DNA of 64,000 nucleotides from Priapulus caudatus (Eukaryota > Priapulida > Priapulimorpha > Priapulimorphida > Priapulidae): assembly GCF_000485595.1 (NCBI RefSeq), contig NW_014577181.1, positions 125,312 through 189,311 on the forward strand. Direction: 5' to 3'. A program made the position numbers and the translations under genes. Shown in pieces: positions 35,275 through 47,166 of the stretch (positions are counted from its first letter, which is position 1; each line of letters starts with the position of its first letter). The notes below the pieces were generated by a model. That model was not told the origin of the DNA, did not search any database, and saw only the letters and a list, made by a program, of their open reading frames with translations.

Positions 35275-35685
35275 CAGATAATCCTGGTAACTAACAATAA
35301 CACTTTCAACAATACAGTGTGTATTGTTGAACATCTTCTAACAATACACTGTGTATTGTAGTAGGTACCTAACAACCGTGTATTTAAATTCAATTTCATT
35401 TTCAATAAATTCAATAAATTTATTTAAATAAATGTCAATTTCAAGTTTACAAATCAAAAAGTAAACTAATTAAAAAAGAAGAAGAAAAGTGTATTGTTAG
35501 AAGGTGTTCAACAATAAACAGTGTATTGTTGAAAGCTTATAGGTGACTACTACAATACAGTGTATTGTTAGAAGGTGTTCGACAATACACAGTGTATTGT
35601 TGAAAGCTCGCTAACAATACACAGTGTATTGTCAAATGCTTAAACATACAACACACTGTGTATTGTTAGTTACCAGGATTATCTG
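35275..35685. mobile_element. TIR element made of short palindromes
   Basis: Terminal inverted repeats of about 25 bases (CAGATAATCCTGGTAACTAA onward, and its complement at 35661-35685) bound 411 bases. Inside, an ACAATACA.TGTGTATTGT palindrome occurs about seven times, often followed by TGAAAGC or preceded by GGTGTTC. The middle (35390-35480) is AT-rich. It is non-coding, and the superfamily is unassigned. Confidence 0.8.
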
Positions 35686-35689
35686 CATT

Positions 35690-36889
35690 ACCATATGAAT
35701 TACAAACAAAATGCATTCACGTTACCCTATCGTGGAACCAGGATGCACATTCACTTGTCAGCACAACTACACTAGACTATTTAACCACAATAATAAATAA
35801 CTAATAATAAATCCCAAATAACCCCGTTTTCAATTAGAACGCCATGAATGTCTTGTGTTTAAATCGTGTGAATACCAATTGGAATGCCAGTTAAGAGTTT
35901 ATGGCATGCGGATCACGTTGCCATATAGATGAAAGCTACGCAGCGCACACAAGTGAAAACACTGTATATATATATATTATAACAAGGTTATGTACATGAT
36001 GTGTATTTCACAATTACTGCGTGTAATGCGACAATACAGTGATATATATTTTTGTCGACCATTCACAACATGATAAACCTCAGAGCAATTCTGTCCGGAA
36101 ACCGCCACGTATAAATGAACGTCATTTACAATAGCACAATTGATATTAAATGCTATCTCGCTCCCATGGCACTAACGCTGAATAAGGCGGGATTGGGGTC
36201 GGCGAGGGTTTACCTTAGGTTCCCGCCACATTTGCGGAGAACGGCACGGTATCGTGGCACCATTGTGACGATATGTATTCGTATATATACTGTGGCAATA
36301 TTGTCACTGCATGGATCGCATACGCGTAAGAGTATAGTGTGGCGGAATACGTAAGTAGCTGTATCCGGATACCGTGGCAATATTGCCACGGTAACAAATG
36401 CGTGGGGGGATTAATCTATTACGCTCAGGTATATGACTAGAGTGTGTAGTGGCGTCGAATAACTGCGGTACCGTGGGCGGCGAACCGTGGCGGTGGGGTG
36501 GTGGAACAGTGTCGCGTGTGGGTGTGCACTGGGGATCGTAGAGGTAGGATGGGAGAGTGTTGATGTTGAAGCAGTAGTGAATCGTGGCGGTGCAGGGGCC
36601 TGACCGTGTCCTGGTCCGGTGTGCTGGTGGTGTTGGAGCAAGGGCTGTGTGGTGGGTTGTGTGAGTGCGGGAGTCGGAGCAGGGTACGCTGTGGACTAGG
36701 GGGGGTCGGTGGCGTAGGCTGCGGATCGGTGGGTGTAATCGCGATGCTGGGCGTAGGAACGAGGCACTGCGACGCGCTGCGACGCCGACTGACGTCACAA
36801 TCAGACACGGAGTGCACGGGCGACGCGGCAAGCGAAGTGGCGCGCTGTTTGTAGCGTCCACTTCGGCCGCGTCGTCCGTTCTCGTATTG
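35690..36889. other. Intergenic between convergent genes
   Basis: Includes GTGG-rich low-complexity sequence (36440-36720) that creates long chance frames on both strands, and the palindrome at 36371-36392. The 3' UTR of the receptor gene probably extends into this region. Confidence 0.4.
36371..36392. repeat. 22-bp perfect palindrome
   Basis: ACCGTGGCAAT followed by its exact reverse complement, with no loop. Partial versions (GTGGCAATATTG) occur at 36292-36303. It lies about 500 bases past the receptor stop codon. Role unknown. Confidence 0.8.
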
Positions 36890-38488
36890 TCACATGTGCA
36901 TGTCGTGTCGACGCCGGCGCCGACTCGTCTGAAAACAGCAAACGATCCTGTGGAAAGCGCGCCGGAAGTCTCTGTTAAAGAACGTGTAGATAATCGGGTT
37001 GAGAGCGCTGTTAAAGTAGCCGAGCCACGTGAAGACGAGGAAGAGCAGCGCCGGTATGCGGCAGCGTTCGCACAGAGGCGCGATGAGCGCCAGCAGGAAG
37101 AACGGCAACCAGCACAGCCCGAAGCAGCCCATGATGATGCCGAGTGTCTTCGCGGCGCGCTTCTCCTGGTTGACGGATATGCGCTTCACCTTGGGCATGT
37201 TCGACGTGCGACGCTCGTTCAGCGCCAGACAGCTCGGCGACAGGCTGCCGACGAGATCCGTCGTGTCGTCGGCGGCGTTCTGTATCGTATTGGCGCTGTT
37301 GTTGTAGCCGTCGTTCCGCACCCGAGGCGCGTCTACAGTCAGGCAGCAGCTGTTCGGCTCGGCTGCGACAGCGCAGTTCGTCCTCGCGTTGGACGCGTAG
37401 CGGGTTGTGTGCGCTCGCGGCGCCGCCGCCGCCGCCGCCGCCGACGGCTGACCCTTGACCTCGGTCGTCGCCTTCGCCGTCAGCCGCGTCTCGGCGATCA
37501 GCGCCTCGGACGTCTTGACGCTCGGCGTGATGACGATGCGGTGGCGGCACCGTCGCGCCGCCCAGCGATACGAGAGGCGGCGTATAGTCTGCGACACTTT
37601 GACCGTGCCGCCGTCGCTGCTCAGCGTGTCTTTCGAGTCGCGCAGCGAGACGTCGACGAGCGAGTTGTACGGCGTCGGCGAGCTCTCGCCGCGCACGACG
37701 CTGTCGTTGCACGTCACGTAGCTCGAGCCCGGTCGAGCGACCCAGTGCTTCTTTCGCTCGAGCGTCGCGAGATAGATCTGCACGTAGACAACGATCATGA
37801 CGACCAGCGGCAGGTAGAATGCTCCCATCGTCGAGAACACCGTGTAGCCCTTGTCCTGGCTGATCAAGCACTGCGTGATGACGTCGGGTCGCTCCTCGCG
37901 CCAGCCGAGCAGCGGCGGCATGGCGATGACGAACGAGAATATCCAGACGAAGGCGATCATGACGGTGGCGCGGCCGGGCGTGCGCTTGTAGACGTACTGC
38001 AGCGGCTGCGTGATCGCGTAGTAGCGGTCGACGCTGATCACGCACAGGTTGAGAATGCTCGCCGTGCAGCAGATGACGTCCATCGACACCCAGAAGTCGC
38101 ACATCACCTTGCCGAGCGTCCACTCACCGCGCAGTTGGTACCAGACGGAGATCGGCGTGACGACGACGCCGACGAGCAGGTCGGCGACGGCCAGCGACAC
38201 GATGAACGAGTTGCCGATTTTTCGCAGACGCGTCTCCGTGCAGACGGCGATGACGACGAGCAGGTTGCCGGCGACGGTGCAGACGACCGTGCACACGGCC
38301 ACCAGCGTGACACAGTAGTTGATGACGTCGTTGATGTCGAACGAGGACATGGTCGCATTGTGATCGCGCTCGTCCGGAGTGTAGTTCGACGCTGAGCCGT
38401 CGTTGTGACTCGTGCCTGACCCGTCGCCGGGCAGTGACGCGTAGAGTTCATTCTCGTCTGTACTATTCACGCGCAGGAAGTGCTCCAT
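36890..38488 (-). CDS. Biogenic amine GPCR, serotonin 5-HT1/5/7-like
   Basis: An uninterrupted 532-codon frame encodes a class A receptor; an in-frame TGA ten codons upstream supports this ATG. The N-terminus has Asn sequons at 8, 35 and 44. Seven hydrophobic segments lie near 56-82, 92-116, 126-152, 173-193, 214-240, 446-470 and 479-503. Key residues are D103 (2.50), disulfide cysteines C130 and C207, amine-binding D137 (3.32), DRY 154-156, CWLPFF 459-464 and NPIIY 497-501. TM5 carries S219, T220 and A223 with GAFYLP, the pattern of 5-HT1, 5-HT5 and 5-HT7 receptors; catecholamine receptors usually have Ser at the last site. The third cytoplasmic loop is long (about 200 residues, with a poly-Ala run at 350-356) and the tail is short with C517/C518 for palmitoylation, which favours Gi/o coupling. 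Strong GC codon bias. An octopamine or dopamine ligand is not excluded. Confidence 0.88.
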   Translation of the reverse strand: MEHFLRVNSTDENELYASLPGDGSGTSHNDGSASNYTPDERDHNATMSSFDINDVINYCVTLVAVCTVVCTVAGNLLVVIAVCTETRLRKIGNSFIVSLAVADLLVGVVVTPISVWYQLRGEWTLGKVMCDFWVSMDVICCTASILNLCVISVDRYYAITQPLQYVYKRTPGRATVMIAFVWIFSFVIAMPPLLGWREERPDVITQCLISQDKGYTVFSTMGAFYLPLVVMIVVYVQIYLATLERKKHWVARPGSSYVTCNDSVVRGESSPTPYNSLVDVSLRDSKDTLSSDGGTVKVSQTIRRLSYRWAARRCRHRIVITPSVKTSEALIAETRLTAKATTEVKGQPSAAAAAAAPRAHTTRYASNARTNCAVAAEPNSCCLTVDAPRVRNDGYNNSANTIQNAADDTTDLVGSLSPSCLALNERRTSNMPKVKRISVNQEKRAAKTLGIIMGCFGLCWLPFFLLALIAPLCERCRIPALLFLVFTWLGYFNSALNPIIYTFFNRDFRRAFHRIVCCFQTSRRRRRHDMHM

Positions 38489-39903
38489 TACACGCCATCT
38501 GGTGTCACCATGATATCACCTAAACGGAAAGGCAAGAAGGTTATTAAATAACACGCCTATGCACTCCCCCCCCCCCCACACACACACACGACACACACAC
38601 ACGTGTAGGCCCCTATATGGCACGTTTGGCATGAACATAACGCGGTATGTTATATTACATACACTATAAACCTAAACACGCATCCAGATGCTGTGCGGAC
38701 ATTTTACGGCGTCCTCTTTATGAATATATAACACTGTATATAGTAAAATGGCCACTCAACTTTCGCCAACTCGCCACCCAGTTCATGTCGACTACATCGT
38801 TGGCTCCTTCACATATCAATTAACTCTCTGCGTAGTGTGCTAGACTACTGTACTATATATATAGTCACACAAGGAAGACCATTTGGGCGGCGGTGCTTGC
38901 AGACGTGCTAATAATTTCACCATCTCCCGGGCCTCAGTTTCAATAAAATATTTCGAGCAGCGTTTATTCTACGAAAAGGTGCGTGCGAGATGCAAATCAG
39001 TTGCGAAAATTTTTCCAATCACCAAGGGCTAGAACGAATATCTCTATGAATATAAATGAATTCGTGCTATAGCCTATAAAGGCGCAGAGAGATTGATTGC
39101 AAGGACGCGGGTGATGCCAGCCTAGAATGGGCTGACGTTATATATTTTCACGATTTTGACACCGGCCACGATGTTTTACACAACAGCATTGCCTCTAGAT
39201 CTTGTAATATTATTCCGATGCTGACGACAATGATGACGATAGTGATGATAATAATCGCGATGATATAGTTATGGTTATATTGGTGTAAACTATTGTGAAC
39301 CGAAGACTGAATAAAAATGCCGATATTAAACAAAAATATGACAGGGATGTATTTTCCAGCCACGATGTAGATGTATGTTCGATATAGTTATTGTGTTTGT
39401 ACGATGATGCGTTTGTTGCCGGATGCCTCGGAACCTGTTTATATATAACAGTTGATGCATAATTCTTACTATACCGTCAATACATTATTCGCTTACGCTC
39501 ATCGTACACTCAATATTTTATAAGCGACGAATTTGGGATTGTCAAACGAACGATCGAACTGTGTACGTTAGTTATATTTTGATATAATGATATATATTGT
39601 TAAAAGCTATTACTTGGGAGGTTACAATGTGTATTGAGTATTGACATTCCGGTGTGTCCGGTTTTATAGCTTTACACATGTATTACATTTATCACGATAC
39701 ATACCTAATGGTTCTCAATGCCTTAACTGATTCACTGCTCCGTTCATTCGAATTCTATTCATTGCGTCTCTAAGTGCACATCACTAGCAAACTGTTGACA
39801 AATATGTGGATTGACACGAAAACCATGTTAAAAATTCCTATAAAATTTAAATATTAGCGTTAAGGTCGTCGCAGGCCGCATGAAACTGTCGTTATATATA
39901 ATG
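38489..39903. other. 5' flank of receptor gene, no gene recognised
   Basis: Contains poly-C and CA runs at 38567-38602 and AT-rich DNA. Promoter elements could not be assigned. Confidence 0.4.
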
Positions 39904-39949
39904 TCAAGAGCGGATAATACCGCATATAATAGGTATTATCCGCTCTTGA
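39904..39949. mobile_element. Minimal CAAGAG-family palindrome
   Basis: Perfect 18-base arms TCAAGAGCGGATAATACC and its complement around a 10-base loop. The outer sequence matches the ends of the 32965-33711 element, so this looks like a deletion remnant in which two transposon ends are joined. Confidence 0.75.
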
Positions 39950-40939
39950 TAATGTCCAGTCCGAAGCTATTTGAAAAATTATGACGAACCATATACGCAA
40001 GTGTTTCGCCAGTCAAAAGGCTTTTATGGTTCGTCCAGCTGTGTAGATTCCTATCTCACAGCGAGTAGGTTGCCTATAGTAATGACCTGTAGCACAATTC
40101 CAGTGGAATGTGATGTAATTACGCGTCTGCTTTCTATAATGTCGAACATGATATTGATCTGGTAAGGAAGGAATATGCGGAAGAGGCCGTCTTGCTATGT
40201 TTATCTTTCCGTATTTAAACGTTACGAAATTTGTCTTCGTTGGTTTTCGAATTTGCCTGTCCATACGCATGCCTGGTAAAGCTTTTTTGTTAATACGTAA
40301 AATGCATCTGGGGTACACGAACAAAAAGTAAACGCGGCGGTAAAATATGAACATATAAGAAAGCGCGTATTAGTGTGTTGTGAGCGCGCGAGTGTCGGGG
40401 TTATTGTGCGTTCATGAATGCGTGGGTGCGTGGCGCGTATATCATTACATCGTCTCAGTTAATAACTATCGCATTTCATATACTTCCAAAGTAATCATGT
40501 CTACCATGTTGGAAGTGTCTAGCATGTCGGCCGTGGTGATCGGCTTATAGATAAATCAAATGCGCCAATTTATGGATAGTCTGTCAGCGAGGTGCACTCT
40601 GCATAACTGCGTATACGCGATCCCAATATACTTTAGCAATGCGGGAATAGTGAGAGTCCGTCTCCACGAGCCTTCTCATCGTTACACCTATCAAAATCGC
40701 GCGTTATATTACGCTGGGCGATTTTTGCTGTCCTTTTCTCGCACAGATTAAGACAAAGCAGATGGCTGACATTTGGTCATCCAGTATGCAGTGTAATTGC
40801 ATTCTCTGACTGCTGTTGGTATTGACGATGCGTGAATGTGGTCGCGCGCTACGCTTGATGATCTACCGTATTTTTGGAAAGCTCGCGTGCCAGCTACCGT
40901 TCCCCGCACAATTATCCTCCGTGTTACGAAATACGAGTA
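39950..40939. other. Intergenic, no gene recognised
   Basis: No motif-bearing frame and no repeat boundaries were recognised. Confidence 0.45.
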
Positions 40940-41215
40940 CAGGGCCGTAGCCTGTGGGGTAGGGGGCCCCTTGCCTAGGCAAGGGGGCAGCTGCCCCCCT
41001 AGATTTTGAAGCAAAATTAAAAAATAAGATTAGCTAATAATCGTAAATAAGTACAATTTTTTTTGGTCATTTATTCGTGAAAGCCTTGTCTCAGACTCAC
41101 CCCTACCACACTATGGACGTCGATCAAGAGCTATGCCCGTCGCTCATCATTACACAGTTGAGTCATGACATTTTGCCCCCCCCCCCTCTAGAAATTTGCT
41201 CAGCCTACGGCCCTG
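40940..41215. mobile_element. Intact CAGGGCCGTAG-family MITE
   Basis: Starts CAGGGCCGTAGCCTG and ends CAGCCTACGGCCCTG, an inverted pair with hAT-like CAGGG termini. GAGTA appears on both sides, but a full 8-base duplication is not clear. It is the uninterrupted counterpart of the copy at 13081-13690. Confidence 0.75.
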
Positions 41216-42238
41216 GAGTATCGGGCTACATTACAGTAGTCTAGGCGGGGATACGATCGACACAGGGTATATGCTCATGATTAGTGCTCAAAATTAGGGT
41301 TAGGATTAGTATAAAGAGCAGAGTTTGTACTAAGGTCTGAGCTTGGGTCTAGGCGTAAGGTTATGAAATGCATAACCCTAATATTAATAGTCCTAACGCT
41401 AAGATTATCTCTAATCCAACCCTAAAACAAAGTCAGAGGCAAGCGAAATCCCGGCCCAGCTCGAGCGCCATGCTGCGTGTACGCAGGTAAACTTTGCAGG
41501 TTATATTCGCTGCTTTATCGACACAGCGTGCAAACGTTCGTAGCAGCTCGATTCCGCCCCGCGTACAGCATCTTAATAACGAACAAGCTTTCAACGCGCA
41601 TGCGGCAGCCGTCGCTGGCTTTGTGTGCGATAAAATCAAGCTCAGCATTATGCCTGCGGTTTTATTTTATTCGCGGCGGGGCAGATTTTAGCAATATTAT
41701 TCCGATGGAAAACGGGCACGTTGTTAACAGCCACGTAGCTTCGAGTATGCATGCGGTACTACATCAAACTCCGCCACAGTCTTTTATATTAATGCGCAGT
41801 AACATGGCGACAGATGTTTGAGCTAACGGAACGTATGTTGGCCAACAAATTTCACTGAAGTCATCACGTGACTTCTTCGTGACTTCATTGCCCAACATCG
41901 TAGCATCGTCAGCGGCGGATTCGGGGGAGGGAGGAGGGGCTAGCCACCACCCTCTGTTGGACTAACAATATGTTCACGCATATACGGTATACCATTATTA
42001 TTTATTGCCAAGTATAATAGTCGCGCGGCTGTACAAAACGGCACCTAGCTGATGCATGGGTTAAATTATGTAATTAAGTGTTGAAGCAGGTTACAACCCG
42101 TTTGCAGCTTTTTTCGCAATTCCAAGAAAGAGTTTTGACTGTCAGGGCGACAGTCAAACATCGGTCATCGGTCGTCGGACATCGGTCACCCCCTACATCA
42201 AACTCCACGACAGATAGCGCTCTCGCTCTGGCTCAATA
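41216..42238. other. Intergenic, no gene recognised
   Basis: Two TTAGGG-like units near 41294-41306 and CCCTAA-like pieces up to 41425. Frames around 41433-41821 lack any recognisable motif or splice context. Confidence 0.4.
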
Positions 42239-42523
42239 TCCTGAGTGGGTGTTGCTAGAACACGGGCGTCGAAGGAGGGTGCCGTTACGTGGCAGCACTA
42301 GTCACTTCGTACGCTTCAAAGTCCAAATCTTCCACAGAAAGATTCCCCAGTCATACTTCGAACCGTGCTAGACATGGCCTTATTTCCCTAACCCTAACCC
42401 TATCTCTAACCCTAACCCTAACCCTAACCCTAACCTTGACCCTAACCCTAATTCTAACACAAGTGCAGCCACATCACGTGACCCTCCTTCGACGCCCGTG
42501 TTCTAGCAAATCCCATCCTGGGT
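42239..42523. mobile_element. Foldback element with CCCTAA core
   Basis: A perfect 28-base inverted pair (42253-42280 and 42481-42508, TGCTAGAACACGGGCGTCGA onward) extends with mismatches to about 75 bases per side. Between them, 42386-42452 is a degenerate CCCTAA (telomeric-type) array of about 11 units. Non-coding. Confidence 0.8.
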
Positions 42524-42843
42524 TTTACGAAGGGAGCATTGCATGCAGTTTGCCCCTACATATTCAATAATGCTCCCCCTTTGTACATCAATCAATGCCG
42601 CGCTGCAAGCGCAAGAATTGTTCTACTAAAAATAGAATTGTCGTAGTCAGAATGAATTCTGTACATGTACTCAAAAGTGCCTCAAACACCATCTCCTGCT
42701 ATCTACATTTTCAAAATTTTCGGGGGGAGGACCCCCATACCCCCCGCCTGTTTTCCACCCCCTCCTTGAAATCCTGGATTCGTCCCTGAATCGTATTAAT
42801 TGTTATGGGATACGTAATGACTGCGGTAAGTCTACCTATTATA

Positions 42844-42887
<44 letters not shown>

Positions 42888-44217
42888 AATATATATATAT
42901 ACACATACGTCAGCAGTTTAGTTTTCCTTTCACGCAGTGCTCTGTACATCGTCGTGGCAGGTCTTCTGAAAGAACGTGATGTAAACTAAACTGCACAGCG
43001 ATGCTGACTGACGTTGTTTCACGAAGAACGGACTCGAGTCGCCTATTCAAGTTACGTTCATTACGCGCTCCAACGAATCGCTATATATATTCTGTCGCGC
43101 TAATTTACCATCAGATTTAATGCGACGACGTGCGGCGGCGAGGACTCGCGTGCATCCAGTAGCCAGCTGATACTGCGAGAGTGTGTCTAGACGATTAATA
43201 TGATAAGCGACAGCAAGAGACATATGCCTGCGCCCCCTAGACATGCAGCATGAACATATCAAGAGAGAACAAACACAAGATATAACAATACAACATGACA
43301 GTTACAGCATATACAAGAATATATAACAAGAATATATATATGTGTGTGTGTATGTGTGTGCGTGTGCGTGTGCGTGTGCGTGTGTATAATATAGAAACAT
43401 ATGCTGCCAAGCCCTCACCTCCTGTACTGTACTGCTGTTATGTGAAGCTCACCTCGCGCTGACGCCGTAATATGACGCGGTTGCATGTAGCCGGATTCAC
43501 CGGAAATTCACCCTGCTACGTCCCTTCCCCCACAGGTGTAAGCGTTCGCATAACCTATGGCCCTGCATCAATACACCCTTCTCATAAAAATACGCTTCGT
43601 TACCGTTCACTCTGACAGTCCCGAGAGTATTTATGATATTCAGTAGGAGCCCGGAGAGACACTGTGCATGTATAGTGTGGCTTGTATACACTTACAGTTA
43701 GAATCGTGTGCCGTGTACATACCGATTCGCCATGTATTTACTGCAAGTGAGTTACTTCGTTTCGGTGACTTATTGAATTGTCAAGACAAAGCGATCCGTT
43801 AGCCTCCTAAACGACAGGTGCCCGGTTGACGTCGGACGTGTAAATAATATGTGAAGCCAAATATGTGTGCAGAATTTGTGGGGAGTCGTAATCAAGCGCC
43901 TGACAGCCTTGAACCTCAGATTGCCTATCCTGGTCATATATCGGGTCGCATATTCCGGCGACTGTAATGGGGCGATGCACATCCACTAGAGACCGTGGGA
44001 GATTGCAACTAGGCATCTTGAGTTTACCCCGCCATGACAAATCTATGCCGGGTTATGCAGGCGTAACATTTACATGAATTAAATTAATTTGATTATATTC
44101 CGCACATATTCCGAAGCAAAACACGCAAATCTTGCAAGTCATGCGGCGAAGTGGGTGAATAAACAAAACGACAATTTGTGCTAAAATTTTATTATAATAT
44201 ATTAACATAATATATAA

Positions 44218-44255
<38 letters not shown>

Positions 44256-45050
44256 GATATGTTCCCCTCTCTCTTTCCAATATAATATAAAAACGGCACG
44301 AAACTCTGTCTATTTAATTTATAAAGATTCTATCCGGCACTAATATAACATAATTGGTGTCAATTGAATCATGAATTTTGATAGTAGAATGCTGTACATA
44401 TCCGACACTATGTTCAACTTGAGATTTGTCTAGCAATTAACCGGAAATGGATTAGCGCATGAAGATTGGTGTGATGAATGGAATTTGTTCCATCAATTCT
44501 TTCGTATATACACACGAGTAAAACCGTTGACGTCTGTCGAGGTTTTTTCGTAATACAAACCTTAGGCGATTACATTGTGTCGCATTTTCGACACGACTAA
44601 TTATTTTAATCAGTATTTAGGCGTTGTCAATGTTGCCTCGTCAGTATTGTGGCCGTTATTTCCGGCTTCGTAGGCTGCTACACGTATACATTTGCACACG
44701 CAGGCACTAGCTGATACCTCATCGGGCGCCGGTCGTGGCGTCACAATTTGCTGAAGATGAACTTCACTACTAGGTAATATATAACCATAACATGATTAAC
44801 CAGAATTATTGGACTCCAGGATACACCAAAATTCTCTCATCAATATCTAAGTTAGGCATTTCTGACCTATCCTGAAATTTAATGACATCCGTCCATACTT
44901 TTTCTATTAAGGCTGTGACACGCACAAACAACAAACACACGCGGTGAAAACATAAACCTCCTGCCAACCCTTGGCGGAGGTAACAGACCGATATGCCTGC
45001 TCGATTCATTTTCTCATCGATGCGTAAGTGTGCGGCGCTGAGTGCAACAC
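42524..45050. other. Intergenic with microsatellites
   Basis: Holds a TA repeat (42850-42884), a TG/CGTG repeat (43340-43386), another TA repeat (44223-44252) and a fragment of the TTGGCGGAGGT repeat (44925-44985). No exon was recognised. Confidence 0.45.
44925..44985. mobile_element. Fragment of TTGGCGGAGGT dispersed repeat
   Basis: GTGAAAACATAAACCTCCTG followed by CCCTTGGCGGAGGTAAC matches, in inverted form, the left end of the repeat at 6001-6433. Confidence 0.6.
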
Positions 45051-45059
45051 TCTCGTCTC

Positions 45060-45088
45060 GTTCGTGTTTATGTGTGTGGTGTGTGTGT

Positions 45089-45126
<38 letters not shown>

Positions 45127-45610
45127 TGTGTTTGTTGTGTGTGTGTGTGTGTGTTGTGTGTGTGTGTGTTGTCTGTGTGTGCGTTCATGCTGGTGTGGTG
45201 CCTGCTGCGTCGTGTGCGTGTGTGCAGTGTGTGCGTGTGTGCGTGTGTGTGTCGTGCGTGCGCGTGTGCTGTGGTGTGGTGTGTTGCTCGCGCGGTGTTT
45301 ACATATGTGTGTGTGTGTGTGTGTGTGTGATGTTGTGTTGTGTGTGCGTGTGTGTGTGTCGTGCATGTGTGTGCTGTGCGTGTGTGTGTGTACGTGTGTG
45401 GCTGCGTGGCGTGCCGTACGGTGTAGTTGTGTGCGTGCGTGTCGTTGTGTGCGTGCGCGTTTGTGTTGTGTGTGTGTGTGTTGTGTTGTGGTGCGTGTGT
45501 GCGTGTGGTGTGTGGGTGTGTGTGCGTTTGTTTGTGTGTGTGTGTGGGGGGCGGGGGTGCATGCGTTTGTGCGTGGCGTTGCATTTTACGATGGGCCTGC
45601 GTGTTATAGC
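45060..45610. repeat. TG/CGTG low-complexity block
   Basis: Degenerate TGTG and GTGCGTGC repeats for about 550 bases, G/T on the plus strand. Long Cys-Val frames on plus and Thr-His frames on minus are products of the repeat. Confidence 0.95.
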
Positions 45611-46501
45611 CGTTTGCTCTGTGCGTGTGTTATTCCGCAATATATACTTGTGTGTGCCTGTAGCGTAATATGACAAATCGCAAGTCGTTGATTAAGCTAT
45701 TGAGACGATAATAGATAATATTTGATGGCTTTTGTTCACTAGCTGCCACAAACGTGTATAGGTCAGGCCGTAATCAACGGTCGTAACATTTATAGGCTAT
45801 CGCAGACAATAAAAGTACGTGAGTCTCTTCCCAAAGGTTAGTGTTGTAATACATCATTAGGTTGGTTTCTATCTCAGTTATTTCTCGTGGGTTGCTGCAA
45901 GTTGCTGGCTAGCGATTTCGCTTTTAGAATTAATGAATTATATAATAACAGAAGGCGCTGAAGCCTTAGTGGTCGAGACAATAAATGCGTGTCATTGCAT
46001 TGAACACGGATTTTTCCGGTGCGTAGCAACGGTGCCGCCTCACCGATGTTAGCTTGCGGCCCTTTTATTGCTCTCTGTGCCAGCTAGTAAATTACGACAA
46101 GCCGATCGCGAGTATACAAGGGTTTCCGCTATCATTGCTGTCCGAAAATCGCTAAGTGGTTACTCGTGGGATGTGCTCTTCTGTGCAGCGTGAGTGCCCG
46201 TATGACGATGTTACTCTTAACAGTTTCCCTGCGCCTGTGGGCAGTGACAATTTCTAGCACGCATCGACGCTGGATATATAATAACGTGTCGCGGCCTGCG
46301 GGGGATGCGTATTAATTTCGCAATTCCATGGTATTTGTACATCGGCGACACGTGCCACCTTACTCTCCACGTGTTGCTCTATTCTCTGCTAAGCCAACAA
46401 AACGCCGAGGAAAGAATATATAGAGAGTGTGCTCACACATTTACGCTAGCGAGTATTATGATGTGTGTTTATCGTGGTACAATGTCAAAGGTCGTGCATG
46501 T

Positions 46502-46504
<3 letters not shown>

Positions 46505-46553
<49 letters not shown>
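46505..46553. repeat. (TA)n microsatellite
   Basis: About 24 TA dinucleotides after a short CA run. Confidence 0.95.
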
Positions 46554-46554
<1 letters not shown>

Positions 46555-47166
46555 ATATGTCCATCCGCTCTATTCATCTATCCATTCATCATTGATCGAT
46601 CGATCGATCCATCTATCACCCATCATCCATCCATCCACCATCTAGCCATTCATAATTCATTCATTTATCAATCCATTCATTATCCATCCATCCATCCATC
46701 CATCCATCCATCCATCCATCCATCATCATCCATCCATCCATCCATCCATCCATCCATCCATCCATCCATCCATCCATCCATCCATCCATCCATTCCATCC
46801 ATTGCGATCCATCCATCCATGCATCCATCCATCCATCCATCCATCCATCCATCCATCCATCCATCAATCCATCCATCCATCCATCATCCATCCATCCATC
46901 CATTCATACCATCCATCCATCCATCCATCCGCTTAACCAACATCCATCCAATCCATCCATCCATCCAGCTATCCATCCATCCATCCATCCATCCATCCAT
47001 CCATTCATCCATCCTCCATCCATTCATTCATCTATCATCCATCATCCATCCATCCATCCATCCATCTATCCATCCATGCATCCATCCATCCATCCATCCA
47101 TCCATCCATCCATCCATCCATCCATCCATCCATCCATCCATCCATCCATCCATCCATCCATCCATC
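46554..47166. repeat. (CCAT)n tetranucleotide array, about 0.6 kb
   Basis: Long CCAT array with scattered variants (TCAT, GATCGATC, CCATT) and a nearly perfect last 120 bases. It reads as Ile-His-Pro-Ser on plus and Met-Asp-Gly-Trp on minus in long frames, which are not genes. Confidence 0.97.

Noticed and set aside
36304-36861. Minus-strand Pro/Thr/His-rich frame past the receptor stop
   Set aside because: Arises from GTGG-type low-complexity DNA. No conserved motif.
36665-38395. 576-codon plus-strand frame and a 370-codon minus frame over the receptor gene
   Set aside because: Shadows of the GC-rich receptor coding sequence. They are Arg/Ala/Asp-rich without motifs, while the receptor frame has all class A hallmarks.
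45006-45676. Long open frames on both strands (Cys-Val on plus, Thr-His on minus)
   Set aside because: Direct translation of TG/CA repeats. The absence of stop codons follows from the repeat.
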